NCBI GenBank assembly: GCA_019925105.1
Contig: JAHGAU010000009.1
Coordinates: forward strand, 496,001-560,000
Length of the DNA stretch: 64,000 bases
Direction of reading: 5' to 3'
Source of the DNA: Niebla homalea
Taxonomy: Eukaryota > Ascomycota > Lecanoromycetes > Lecanorales > Ramalinaceae
A program made the translations under genes and the position numbers. The notes under the pieces were generated by a model. That model had not been told where the DNA came from. It ran no database searches and saw only the letters and a program-made list of their open reading frames with translations. Shown here one piece after another: positions 12,248-24,900 of this stretch. The number at the start of each line of letters is the position of its first letter. Within the stretch, counting starts at the first letter, position 1.

Positions 12248-14036
12248 CTTGGAGATTGATTACTGATCACTCATCAATGACAGGCGAGCAAAAGCTGCAG
12301 GATGAATTACGCAATTCGTTGTCAGATGCTTTGATGAGATTTTGGGCGAGACGTGTTATAATGAATGGGCGAAGAGCTTCATTCTTTAGCCCCTCCCCAG
12401 CTGTGATGGATCTATCAATGCAGGGAAGGTGGTCCAGCTACATGACCGAGCACGAGCGCGCCAGGACCTGCATCCAGGGCTTATCGTAGGAGATAAGGTA
12501 AGCAAGAAGCAAGATTAGTAGCAGTAGGGAGGGTTTGCCACTGCCATTACTTTAAGCAGATTGGCAGTGAATGACATTGATGAAGTTTTGAAGTAAGAAG
12601 ATGAGGTGTGAGGTCAGACTTTGAGGTGGTAAAACATTGTGAATAAGATCAGAGAAAGTGCCCAGAGATGTCTTCGCACGCGTAGGCTTACACTACCTAA
12701 TCCGCTTCCAGTTCAATTTGTCCCCTTTACCCCAAAGCTGATGAAATCGTGGGAACCTCTTGGTGGCTTAGCGAGCCCCTGGAATTTCGCACCCTCTCTG
12801 TCATATGGTTCGTGTATCTTACGTTAGTCATGCACGGATCGCAGCGGGTCGACGAGGCTGTGCTCCATCTGCTTCATCATAGTGACCACATCACCTCGTC
12901 CCCCATAATTCCCCCGACCCCGAAAACCAATACTACCACACCTCTAACTGGACACCCGCATTCGGCCACGTTGACTCGACGTGTCACTAGCCGCCTCCCC
13001 CCTGCAAAAAAATTCGGAGCACGTGAGTCGGGCTGGCGCCGGTGGTCATCAGCACGGAGCGGCGAACGCTATTCGCTTCCTCTTTCACGAGACATGTTGC
13101 TTGCTCGCTTGCGACGCTCGGTCCAGGTAGCCATGAGCATATTGGCCACATAATAATACATAACATTCCTTCTTGCCTCTGACCGGGATGGATGAGTCAA
13201 GTCTGGTCAGGTGTCCACACAAAAATAGTAGTGCAGAACCTGTACAGCAATACTGACACCGCCCCTGCATTTCATCAAAATGATGACAGCTGTCCCAAGC
13301 ATTAGAAGCAAAAAGTGAAGTGTCCCGGTAAGGTGATGCGAGGGGATGAAGCCACGTTATTTAGGGATTATAATATTACTGAGCGGTTCCAGCCTTCGTT
13401 CTTGCCTGGTACGAGTCAGAAGTTGTTCTCAGCCGGTGGGAATTGGGAGGAGCTGTCAAAAGCTGGACCCAGAGTGTTGGGTCAGGAACGCTTGAGCCGG
13501 ATTTAAGGTCTCACTAGAAGGTGACTTTCTCGCTATTGCTTTACCTGCATAAGAGACGAGGGTCCCCGATTTCCGGCCAGTTGGCAGTATTACGTGCTAC
13601 GTGTTTCCTGGTGGGGCCACGGTATGATGTACTTGTACCGAAGGAATCGGAGTTCGGAGAGCGTTGAGGCTCGTTGCATGTACCTTGGTACCTCTACTTC
13701 TAGATCGTCCCTTTGTTGTGTTGCGTCTTTCCTCTGAAAGTTGCGAGATTTCCCTTAGACTTTCCAGGCACAAAGCAAGGCACATTGCTGCTTCGGCGAT
13801 CTTGTCATTTGTAGATACTATTGTAAAGTTCGCTCAACGCCAAGTTAGTGTTGCCTCAGATGCTAGGTACGAGCACATGATTGGTATCATAGTCCTTCAG
13901 GCTAGATTAACTCCCCCAGAAATCAAGGTGGTGATGCCGCGTATGTGCAATTGTGAAGCCACAAATATACATGTCCCAGCTTGCGTATCACTCCTCCACC
14001 TCGCCTTGAAACGCTTTCTTCTTTTGAATGTGCTAA
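12248..14036. other. Long intergenic, amine oxidase upstream region
   Basis: About 1.8 kb between the start of the amine oxidase gene and the 3' end of the Myb-like gene. Short ORFs here lack recognisable protein character. It should contain the amine oxidase promoter. I see no RNA gene or repeat family. Confidence 0.4.
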
Positions 14037-15267
14037 TCATAAAGTCCCGGCCCTCGGACTGAGGTGTCCTATGGAGGAAGTGACAGGGCTTGCAACATCC
14101 CAGGGGTCACGTAGTAGGTTGGAGTGGGAACTATATGGCCCCCTCCCTGGATGAAGCTCCTCCCACTTTCGAGCACAGTATTTTGCAGGCCATCTCTCTG
14201 ATGCACCGAAGTCCAGCATCTGTGAAGAGCAAGATCGATTAGCACATATTCATGTCTCAAGGCTTTATCTGGGCAATCTTTTTGCAAGTGGTGACATTAG
14301 GAGGGACTGACCTTTGCGGCAATGATGTCGAATTGGAACTTCTCCCAGTACTCGTAGGCTTGCTCCAGAGCTTGAACCTAAGATTAGAGATCAGATCCTC
14401 CGGTCTTTTCGGGCCCGATGCTGCTGTGCCCTCGTGAGATGGCAAACTCACATCAGTGTCAGTCCAGGTCCTCATCCTTTCCCTCAGCCTTTTGAAACGC
14501 ATCTGAAGCGCCGGCACTTGGTACGATTTGCCCAGATCGGTTTGGAACCGCACGGCAATGTCCTTCCATGGGAGGTTCTCCTCTTCCTTCAACTTCAGCA
14601 GCAGTTGCTCCTCATCATTGAGTTCGACCGGACCTGATTGGGATGGCGCCCGCTTTCGCTTCTTGTGGCCATAGTCAGAGTACTCCTCGTCTTCCCGAGC
14701 ACGCTTCATTGCATTCATGTTGCTGAGACCGACTGGATCTGGTGCGATCGGCACTGGCCGTGTACGACCTGGAGACTGAGAAGGATGTGAGAGTGGATAC
14801 TCGGTCGGATAATAAGGGCTGTTGGCTTTGTGTGACTGCGAGGCTTGCGGGGACATGGTGAAGATGGGTGGCGGATAGTCCTCATTCTTCATCCGGAATG
14901 GATTTTCTGTGAATAGGAGGTCCTCAACGTTGGGACCAAATGTAGAAGGGCTGCTTTTTGGGCGTGAAAGCGGAAGTAGCTGGTTCGGGATGTGTGATAC
15001 CTGAATTGGTGGCGGTCGATGAGTGGCTGAATACGCCGGTGAAGCGTACTCTGGTAGGCTTGTCTGAGCGAGGAGAGGCTCCTGGAAGTTTGTGAAGGGA
15101 TGTAGTGGCTTCGGTTGATATGGAGAGCGGTCGAGGGGCGAATTGTTGATCCATTCTGGCTCTGCGAATTGGTGCGGGTTCATCACTTCGCTAGGATAAA
15201 TAACGTCGACTCCAGAGCTATAGTAGGACTCCGGAGGCATAGAGATCGGATTGCAGACAAGTGTCAT
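14037..15267 (-). CDS. Myb/SANT-like DNA-binding protein, fungal-specific
   Basis: I model three exons, 14452-15267, 14312-14377 and 14037-14219, joined by two in-frame GT-AG introns to give 354 residues. The first ~190 residues are Pro/Ser/Tyr-rich and probably disordered. A basic patch GHKKRKRAPS then looks like a nuclear localisation signal. A tandem SANT/Myb-like helical block follows: LNDEEQLLLKLKEEENLPWK with QVPALQMRFKRLRERM, and after the first intron LEQAYEYWEKFQFDII with ERWPAKYCARKWEELHP. The spaced tryptophans and the pattern E..LL.L...E.LPW..IA..F are typical of Myb-type helices. It is likely a nuclear transcription regulator; target and named orthologue are unknown. Reading through intron 1 would end at 14257 and lose the second repeat. 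Confidence 0.75.
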
Positions 15268-18200
15268 TCGTAGAAACTTCTAAATGCAAGGAAGGAGTGG
15301 GTTTTGGACTTTATTAGAAAATGATTGCTTTTTCTGATAATGAAGGAGTGTAGAGCATATTCGCTTGAATCCTAAAGAGGCAATGAACAAAGGCGTCGGG
15401 CCAAAGGTGATGCAGGTGATGCAGGATGATGATGAATGCAAGTCTGGAACATGGAGGAGGCAGGATGATTCTAATAGGTAAGAACGCAGAAGGCAGTGCT
15501 GTGGGGTTAGATGAATATGTCAGGACAAATGTGTATCTTGAAGACTACGCCGGATGCTGCGGCCAGTGATTTCGACAACCATCCTGGCCCGAGTGGTTCT
15601 GATATCTAAAAGCACTATGCTTTCTAGTGTAAGAATGCTCACGATACTAAAAGACGGGAAGATGGATAGACTTTGGATAACTTGTGGGCTTAGCTTCAGT
15701 AGCTGTTTCAGCGTCCCAAGCTTCCACCGTTCCATGGTCAAGGAGCACTCCTTTTTAGCGTTCGGCCTAAATTTCATTTGTGGAGTCTGTGCCCTCTGGC
15801 TCGCGGATCTGCTAGAGGAATTTGACTGGCCTCGGGCTCTCCATAAGGCATGAGGGCATGCCGCATGGATGAGGAAGCTCATGCTGTAACCTGTAAAAGG
15901 AAGCGTAGTAGTCCCAATTCAACCATCTCACCACATTCTCACTGGAACTTAGTTTGGTGTCATTACTCGAACCTTGCTAAATGGGGAGATTTGGTGAGAT
16001 TTTGGCATGGCTTTAAGCGCCGACCAGCCTCAACGCTCACATCTCCGTAAATGGAAGCAAAAAGGCTGTCCAGTATACATGCACCCATATGTCCATGACA
16101 GCCTGGCATAACTATTATGTTTCCGCCATGTTGAATTGCATGAAATTGTCAAGGTCCCGAAATTAGAGTCGGATGGCGCATCCTCCAGGACTTGACCGAA
16201 GTCGTTGAACCTAGAAGTTCCTGCCACTTGGACCAATTGAATGGTGCGCCAAAAATACCAGATCGCAAGGGATCTTCACGTCGAGCGCACTCACCACGAA
16301 CTTCTCCAAGGCTCTCTAGCCATATGACGAGACCTGTCAATCTCGGCGCCGGATGAGGTGTTGTTGTGCTGGAGATTTGGGATAACACTTGGTAAGGTGA
16401 TCGGTCATTACTGTACTCCGATGCAGAAATCCCGCGAAGGAATGCGTCGCAAGCGAAGCCCATTTTGATCCATCCTCGCGAAGCTACACCAGCCGGTGTT
16501 CCTTCTAGGCAGAAACGCCAGATACGCAGGTACCAATCTGACAATGCGACCTCCTGCAACCCCTTCCTCACGTGGTTTGACAGTTGAGGCTCTTGTATCA
16601 GAGACCGTTACAGTAATCAGCGTAGGTTGCTTTGCCACGCACCGTCAATCCACATATCTGGTGCCAATGGATTTGGTGACATGAGTATGTATCGAGACAC
16701 CTCGACCAAGAGTCTGGAACCCTTGACGTATCCAGATAGGGATTGCTAGATGGGTTTTGCGTGATTTAATAGAGGAATCTTCACCTCCATGAGTTATAAA
16801 AGACGTTGACATCTTGGGGCTCTCAGAGGGGGCGATTCGCTAGACTCCTCCCCTATCTTGAAGCTTGACTAAAGTGCCTCTAGTGTCTGCCCTTCCTCGT
16901 AGCTCCCGTTGCGCGGGGCATGAAGTGAAGACAACTAAGGTATTGAAGTGGGCTGATTATTATTATTATTGTCGGAGTCAAATAATCAAGATCAAACGGC
17001 GCCAAGGCAAGGTAATAAGTGTGGATCCAGCTAGGACAAGCGATGTGGAGGCAAGAAGCTTCATGCTCTCCATCTTTTTGGCTCTCCGCGTATTGATCAC
17101 CCGATCTGACCTCTTATAAGCAATTGAATGTTGCGAGCTTACGCGATACTGCATGCAACCGTGAGTACAAAGCGTACACAAATCTTCAAAATGCACACGC
17201 CGCAGGGCCGCATCTCAGGGTCGCAGTAGCAGTGTTCGTCCAGTCCACGGTCACGGATGATCGGTTTCACGATGGATTGAAATCGTGATGCTGCTATATT
17301 GCTTTGACAAATGCTTCATATCAGCAGGAATTCTCTGCTGCGAGAATCGTTAGGGCTTTCTCGGGGTGCTCGGAGTGTTACTGCTGATGGCAATACCATG
17401 TCAGAAGTGAAAAGGTAAATTGATTAAATGATGACATCCTGCGGTCCTATCAGCTAGTCTGTCTTATTCGGCTGAATTCGCTCGTTCCAAAAGCCATTCG
17501 GGGGGGAGGGGGGGCGTCTATCAATCGTTTCAACTTCGCGCTCTCTGAGGAGGCTGTGTCGGCTACTTGAAACACCCTTCATGATCTGAATCCTGGAGAT
17601 GAGGATGACATCAATCTTTCGCGGTATAGCTGCCCAATTGCACGTTCCATTGATTCAAGACTATCATTCTGTGCAGACTTGGCAGAAGTAGACCTGGTAG
17701 TGGACCGCTCGTTGAAGCGTCTTGGTGTGAAGCTACGGTGCACTGCAAGCCCTTATGAGATGCGACTCTCACCGATCTGCTCATGTGTCTGAATGTAACG
17801 GCATCTTGCATATTCGAGATTTCTAGCCTGCTCAACTCAAAGGACCAGAGTTGATGTTGATATAGCTTTCGTAATCCGGCAAGGTGCTGGCTATCAAAAG
17901 TAATTTTTAAGCAATCATGCATGAACAGGGCCGAGAACCGAGACGGCGCTCTGCTATTTGCGAGCTTGGAACCAGTCATGGGGAGCAGCAGGCTGTGCTG
18001 TCAGGTTTAAAATGAGGATGATTTCCGCTTTTGCTTCCTGGTTCCACCTGCATATCGTCTCAAAAGCTCATCTATCTGAAATCACAGAGTGGGCATGCCT
18101 AATTTGAGGGGGATCCGTCGTGGCTCATACGCCTGGTGAAGAGTGAACTTCCCTTCGACTTGCTTTGGATTGTGTGTCCAGACGTATTTCGAAGGCGAGC

Positions 18201-18393
18201 CTGCAGGCGAGAAGTGGCCACAATCCTGCAAAATTAAGGAGCTTTTGGAATTGTGGAAGACCGAGATTCAATAGAGTGGCTTCCATCGAGCCTTCTAGAC
18301 AGGAGAGACTGACGATCTTAACGAAAGGACAAGCTGACGAGATGAAGTGACAGGCTACAGCAACTTTTGACTTAGTACTACCATCCGTCCAGC
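15268..18393. other. 3.1-kb gene-free stretch
   Basis: This lies between the start of the Myb-like gene and the 3' end of ERD2. Short ORFs near 15520-15880, 16030-16640 and 17610-17980 lack domains, extended frames or supporting splice partners. A small TTATTATTATTATTG run is at 16955-16970 and a G-run near 17500. It probably includes a long upstream region for the regulator gene. Confidence 0.35.
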
Positions 18394-19439
18394 TTATTCA
18401 CGTCGCCCTTGAACGAGGCCCTCTGTCTGTTGCTGGTGATAGTCCGGATGATCGCTCTCATCATCATCCATGAAACCTGCGAGACCGTCCTCCTCAGCAA
18501 TGGGGCCGTTTGTAGGATTCTGCTTCGCAGGAGGCTGGACAACATCCTCGTCTGCGGATACAGAGATACCTCGCTTGCCCCATCTGCCACCTTTCCCTTT
18601 ACCATTGGGATGTGTCGGAGCATTGATGGGGTTATTCTCCTCATCAGGATCGACATCGCCGCGGCCAAGGACTTTCCCTACTAAGAATCCTCGGCTCAAG
18701 TCCTCGGAGTCTACTACACCACCATTGCGCAACTTGACCCTTTGCCTTGTCCAATATACCCATGCAAAGTCCACATAGAAGGCCGTCTGAAGCATGCCAA
18801 ACACTACTTGTCTCCAATCGGGGTTGGCTTCGTCTTTGTGAGCATACCGCAGTATCCAATTCAAGATATATAAGGCTCGGTACGAGCCAAGGAACAGTAT
18901 ATATCCAGAATCAATGACTGTGGGCACGGTGGTTTGGCGGAGCAAGAGCAGCTGCGGGATCACGCAGACCGATTCGAGCACGAGGGAGAAAGTCCAAAGG
19001 ACCTCATACAGATTCGTGTCCTTCTTCAGGGTAATTGCTGCAAGGACAGGCCCAAGGACGACTGAGCCTCCCAGGCAGTAAGCTCCAAATTTCCAAGCCT
19101 TCTCCCTCTCTCGCGTACGTGCATATACTTTCATCATGATGAAGAGTATGTAAAAGGACGAGGAAATGTAGAAAATCTTGAGGACGAAGTTCCATAGAGT
19201 GTGCAGGGGCGAGGTCCAGAATAGGTCGGGGTATCTTGTGACAAACACAGCGGCGTAGAGGGCTTGGGTGATGAGTGAGACACCTGCAATCTCTCATGTT
19301 AGATCTTGTTCGGTTGCCATGCTGCCTTGTGACACTAACCTTCTGCGCTTTTGTTGGAGTGTATAGCCCATATCAGGATGCATTTGGAGATGGTATGTGA
19401 TACATCCGCAAGGATGCGGAACACATTCATGTTCACCAT
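18394..19439 (-). CDS. ERD2: ER lumen protein-retaining receptor (HDEL receptor) with long C-tail
   Basis: This seven-helix Golgi/ER receptor binds the HDEL/KDEL tail of escaped ER proteins and returns them in COPI vesicles. Exons 19340-19439 and 18394-19283 (intron GT-AG) give 329 residues. The start MVNMNVFRILADVSHTISK and the splice KSAEG/VSLITQALYA match the family. Core hallmarks follow, including VFVTRYPDLFW, LEVLW-type segment YEVLWTFSLVLESVCVIPQL and RALYILNWILRY, and TAFYVDFAWVYW near the last helix. The canonical receptor is about 215-220 residues; here roughly 110 additional hydrophilic residues follow, rich in Gly, Lys, Asp and Glu and ending GRRE. Retrieval signals in yeast and animal receptors lie in the short cytoplasmic tail, so this extension may change sorting. 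Confidence 0.93.
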
Positions 19440-20063
19440 GACAGCCTGCCTGAGTAGGAATGCTGCTTTGAGAATCGTTGCCGTTTACAAGGCAGGGGTT
19501 TGATTAAACGTATGTCTGTCTGCTCTTATGCGCAAGTGGTGCCTAGCATACCGAGCTTCGCCGTCTGCAAGTCCCTTGTCGCTTCGCTTGGGGCCAAGGA
19601 GGCCGGAGTGAAAGCACAGAGTGCAGTAGTACGGTAAGGAGAAAAGCCTTCAATAGGTGAATCGTATTCGGGGGCTAGGGTCCTCGGTCTGAAACAAACA
19701 ACATAGCGACGCGGCTCCAACGACGTCATCCCGAGGTGCCTGAGGCATCTCCATGAATGACCGAGGGGACAGCGTACTTTTCACATCTTATCACACTGGC
19801 AAGATCTTGACAGCGACAGTCATGTCTTGATATTATTATGAATCTATATATTAGCCTGATCTCCCCAATGGTATCGATATTTTCCAGTATCATCACATGC
19901 CTGTTGATTTCTGAGCTCGCTAACAGACTGGAATATGAGGTACATTGTCCGGACGTCTCCTTTGTATTCTCCAATCTTGCCCAAATCACGTTCATGTATT
20001 CTGTAATCAATTTGTTTGCTCCCCAACCTTCCTAATCAAAAGACCCATGAGCGCGTTTGAATC
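19440..20063. other. ERD2 upstream region
   Basis: About 620 bases upstream of ERD2 and downstream of the broken DUF6594-like gene. No convincing coding sequence; presumably the ERD2 promoter. Confidence 0.4.
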
Positions 20064-21221
20064 CTATGAAATCCTCCTCTCCTGTCTTAAGAGCCCACTG
20101 GCCGGAACCACCACATTGCTGGTCTGCCCTAGGAATATGACAAGTACAGCAGCGTAGGCTGCCGTAGCGAAAGAGACCTCTTGTCTTCCGGCTCTCGTGA
20201 AGATTGAGCGGCCCAACCTGAACATCAGGATGAAAGCCAAAATCGTCAGGATCTGGAGATTGCTCTTACGCTTCATTTCTGACGGATGAGAAGGCTGGAG
20301 CTCTGGTAGTATGCGCACTGGGTCAAATAACATGATCGAAGCCAATACTGTCAGAATGACCTGGAGAAAAGCGTCTCGCCTGACAAGGGATGTGAGCTGA
20401 ATCTCTTCACTACCTGCCTGCCTGCGTGTCGTGCCTGTTGTGAACAAGATCTGGGTGAGCGTACTGGTCAGCCTCCGAATCGCTCATGTTCCCATGAATT
20501 TCCGTCATAGAGTGCCGGAGAGGTAGAAAGGAGAAAGGACAACGAGAGACCCAATCCTCCGTTGGACTATTGCAATGCCAGAAGGAATAAGAACGAGAGA
20601 GGCAACACGGTCGCAGATCTTGTCCGGACAACGCAATGTACTCACCCTTGTCATTCTTCTTGAAATTGAGTTCATGCAATCCTTGGTAGAGTACGCAAAC
20701 CAGCCATGTGCGATGCCTGGCCTGAGCGCAGCCAGCTCGGTCGAATTTCGAATCCACTCGGTCTCTTGTTTGCCCATACTTTCTGTGCTCTTGATCAGGT
20801 TGAACAAGCTCCACTGTGCTCGCTCGGTTAGGTCTTTGATCGCCAAAATCTTCTGGGTCTGAATGAGCAGCTCATCTACAATGGTCCCAACAGCTCAGCG
20901 AATATGCACCGCAGTCCAATCCGCATAGATGCCACTCACCATACTCATGAAACTCCACTCTCATCTCGTTGACCATGTGCCTTCCGTGAGACTGTCGCGG
21001 GCGCAATGGGTGATCGTAATCGTATCGCCTTGAAGTCAAGCGGCTATGATTACCACCATTCACACCCCCGAAGTCATACTTGTCACGATATCGCAGCTCC
21101 GACTCATACTCGCTCAACCCGTCCTGAAGGTGCAGTAGCGTACGGTTGCGCAGCCAGGCGAATTTCGATATATGGTCAGACAGGGATCACACGTTTCAAA
21201 TGCAGCTACTTTCGCGTAGCC
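20064..21221 (-). pseudogene. DUF6594-like fungal membrane protein, broken by apparent frameshifts
   Basis: Fragments in three frames line up with the order expected of DUF6594 proteins, a common fungal family of unknown function. An N-terminal piece after a splice acceptor (AG then GGC at 21221) reads GYAKVAAFETCDPCLTIYR. In a neighbouring frame KFAWLRNRTLLHLQDGLSEY follows, then a helical stretch that crosses a GT-AG intron to HEYDELLIQTQKILAIKDL. The C-terminal half has three hydrophobic helices including QEVSFATAAYAAVLVIFLG, the family's typical ending. The first shift lies at an A-run (21163-21165, T on the plus strand) and a second near a T-run (A at 20697-20699). Each would be relieved by one extra base. 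The first exon and the link around 20400-20650 are unresolved. It is either a pseudogene or an assembly with indel errors. Confidence 0.5.
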
Positions 21222-21993
21222 CTATTCATAACCATCCACTGCAATAACTCAGTAATTTGAGCGTGAAGATCATGTAAGTGTTTTTATGTTCTTTGGGGCT
21301 CGATCAAGTATGATCAAATTCCAGTGGAGTGCGGATGAATCTCATCACTCACAACATTGAATAATAGGGTTTAGCCTGACATTATCTGTATAGCCTCACT
21401 GGCTTCAGACGCCATCTGCACCGGTGAGCTGGGGACCAGGTGACCGCTATCTGCGTAACGCACGCTTGCAGCCATGGCGCTTGCAGGCGAGAAAACGCGC
21501 GACCAATATTGAAGATGCAAGAATTAGAAAATCAAGAAAGAAGAGCTGGGTCGGATCGGCCATTATTTATGGCTAGGCCAGGCAGCGAAACCGAAGGGAT
21601 CGTGGTGGAACGATCCATGTGAAACGAGTCTGCCACAGACTTAGCGACCAATGAGTGCATACTGGTCTTATTTCGATGCCCCCAATGGGTAGCACACTTG
21701 CCTCGCCAGCGCAATTTCTTCCCGAGATGATGGGACACAAGTACATGATGGTAGGTATAGCAGTTCAAAAGAAAGTGTGCTTGACCGCATTGCTCAGTGT
21801 CAAAAACTTGCGTTCTGAGTTGCTAGGGTGAAGAGCAGCTGTGCCCCGACTCTTTTCATACCGAAGGCTATTGCTATAAAGCAAAGCTATACTAGAGCCA
21901 ATATATACATATGCAGGAGAAAGCCGAAACATAAGAGGGTATCTGTCTATTCATAGGCCATGCCAACCAGCCTTTGGCGCCAACCGCCTGGCG
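21222..21993. other. Intergenic between DUF6594-like and MIZ genes
   Basis: This may contain the unrecognised first exon of the DUF6594-like gene (an ATG at 21415 on the minus strand opens a 14-codon frame) and the 3' UTR of the MIZ-finger gene. Nothing else is supported. Confidence 0.35.
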
Positions 21994-24900
21994 CTAGCAT
22001 TCATCGTCATCGAGCTCAATTATTGCCATGGGCGAGTTCGCGCCGCTTCGGGGGATGCTCGCACCCTTTGTCCTCTCCCGCGAACGCTTCGCTGATCTGC
22101 TTCTGCTGGCCCCATCTCCTGACTCACCCGTGCCTGCCTCTTCCTCTTTGATTATCCATTCACCGTCCAGGCCCAATGTCACAGCCTTGGCATCGAGGCG
22201 GTTCATGCCTTGCAATTTTGTCCGAATGCTGGCATAGAAGCCATCGATAATGATGTTGCCGGGCCTGACATCGCTCTTGCAAATCGGACATCTGAACTCG
22301 TCTGGGCTGCAGGGTTCGTTCCTGGTTTTGTTCCTGATACCGCGGGTGTTGAGAAAGATGTCAAGGTCGAAGCATTGGTCATGCGAACAGAGCTTACCGC
22401 GAGCGGGGATCTCAAAAATGGTAGCTGTAAAGGGGTCTGTGAGGTCCAGGCTGATTTGCGGGACAATAACTTCAATGTCTGGATCTTGAACGGTGATCCT
22501 TGAGAGCACACGCTGGCGTGCGGTGGTCTCGTCAATGGTGGAGATACCCACTTTGATCTTTGTCATCGTGGTCACCTCTATAGTCTCTAGGCCAACGATG
22601 TAGCGGGCGGGTTGTCTGTCATTCGCCAGGGCGACGGTCAGATGATTCCAGTTTTCTTGGACTAGGTGAGAAACGTCAGCAGGTATGTCCTTGCCATACT
22701 GCGCTTTTCTGCGAATCTCAACATTCTGTTCGTTGAGAAGAATGGTCACACCGTTAGGCCAGTAGTGATCGCTCACGAACCAGTCAGGATTAGCGAAATC
22801 GGCATCGATCCCGATTTTCAAGCATCGGATACGGTAGACGACTGATCCTGGTGGCGCCAGCCTAGCAACGACAACGCCCTGATCGTTGTATCGGTCCTTG
22901 GCCAGAAAGGCGATCTCTTCAGCTCTCAAAAGAATTGCGCAACGGACGAACGAGCTTCTCTGGCTCACTGCTTGTGCTGTATGAATCTCTCTCACGTATT
23001 GGAAATATTTGTCTTCCCGATGCGGAGGTGGAGCCGGCATCACGGTGGAGAAGTGGGTAAGTGGAATAGGAGGGTTCAGTGATGCTTGCAATGGTACACT
23101 GTCAGATGGATTGCGGGGCCCAGAGACTTGTCGAAGCGGATTGATAGCGGGTTGGGGGGGGTTTAATGAATAGCCTTGCATGTAATTGAACGGTATGCCT
23201 TGAGCACGAGATGACCCAGTTCCAGGACTCGGTAATGGTGATTGACTCGGGTGACCAGATCTATGGGCCCCGGTCGACAGATTCGGTAGAGATCTTCTTC
23301 CGGTCGACCCGACTCGTGAGGGTGTAGCCTCTATGAGGCTCTCATAGTTGCTGGGAGGAGCATTCGATCTTAAGAAATCAGCGTGCGGGTCGTTGGGCAA
23401 GTCCATCGGCAGAGTGCTACCGCCTCGGGTGCTGACCTGAGGTCGATTAGCCCATCCGACACTGTTGCTGACAGGCTGTCCACCGGAGCTACTAAACAGC
23501 TGTCCATTGGGGCCCACGAACGGCTGTCCCCAATACGATCGTAGTGCATCATTTGCACTGTTGAATGATTGAGGAGAAGGCCCCGAAGTGGGAACATTAC
23601 TTTGGTGTCGCAGACCAGCTCCTTGGTCTGGAGCTTGTTGGCCTGTAAGAGGCCTATTCCCTTGAAGCGAGTCAGACATTGCTTGGGAAAAGGTGTTGTA
23701 GAAAGGTGACTGTATGTCAGGCCTTGATGTGCCATTTGCACGCTGCTCCGCCAAGACCCTCCGTAGTTGATTCACTTGATGGTCCCTTTCACCTCCCGAA
23801 CTTCCAGACGGTGATAGAACATGCATCGTATGAGCTTTGCGAATCTCATGATGTCGGTTTATGAAGTCTTTGTCTGGGTCAGTCGACGTGACTGATAGCA
23901 GATGACCTCTAGCCAGGTAGGGCTGTTGATTTTCTTGAAAGACCTCTTCATGCATTCTATAGCAGTCATCTCTTTCTGGGATCAATTGTCGAAGTATGGT
24001 CGTAAAGATGACGTGCTGCATGGTGACAGAGTTGACCCTCAATGAGAAGAGCATTTCCCCTACCAAGGGGGGAAACTTTCGTCTTAAACAGACGTCGCGC
24101 AATTCCTCCCAGTTCTGTCCCAGAGCGAAGAGGGTGTTCATTGCGCCCTCATACCATGACTTGGCGGTAGCGTTGACTGCTTCTCTAGGATTGATAGTGA
24201 TCAGAGGACCAGGAAAGGCCGCAAACCACTGAACGGCATCCGGAGGCATGCCGTCGTTAGAAGCGAGTGGATGCTGCAAAGCCTGCAAGCCTTTTTTGTA
24301 TTTTGCACTAAAGAGCGTATTCGTAGGACCAAGTTCTGCGTCACGGCAGTACATCTGATGCAACAGCAAGTAGGCATGATCTGAGCGCGTACAAGCTTTC
24401 AGTAACAGATCAAGACGGGGAGCCTCGACTTGTCCGCGGCCTTGACCACCAAACATATTGTTACGACGCCTTACCAGCACATTTGCGTATAGGTGCATCA
24501 ATTTCCGGTAATTTGATCTCTCCTCTGGCTGTTCCCAATGTTCCACCCAGGCAGCACTGAGAGAAAGCCAAGCATGTTGACGGTCATATGCAAGGGCGTG
24601 ATTGGTCCATTGAGGACGTTTCCTAGACTCGTGCGATTCCTCGCTTGGTCGTTTGTGGCTATTGACCTCGTTACTTGAGGTCTTTGCCGGTGACTGCTGG
24701 GGAAGCCCGGGCGAAAGAGAAGTTGTAGGCGTTTGGGCAGCTTGTCGTGAAACGCTCTCGGATGAATGAGAGGGTCTATCAAGATTGACAGTGTGAGGCG
24801 ATTCTTGCGATGGCCTCATTGCAGCAGCCATTTGGAGTTGTTTCTCCAGCTCATCAAAGCTACCGTATTTAGCCATAAGCTGTTCAAGCCGAAAGCTTAT

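Noticed and set aside
10301..15267. Secondary-metabolite or catabolic cluster around the amine oxidase and Myb-like regulator
   Set aside because: They are neighbours only; no synthase, transporter or tailoring enzymes accompany them.
15520..15882. 120-aa minus-strand ORF
   Set aside because: Overlaps an equally long plus-strand ORF with no features; probably chance.
16149..16638. Minus-strand ORFs suggesting a small gene
   Set aside because: Composition is not convincing, no family is recognised, and no splice junction joins the two overlapping frames sensibly.
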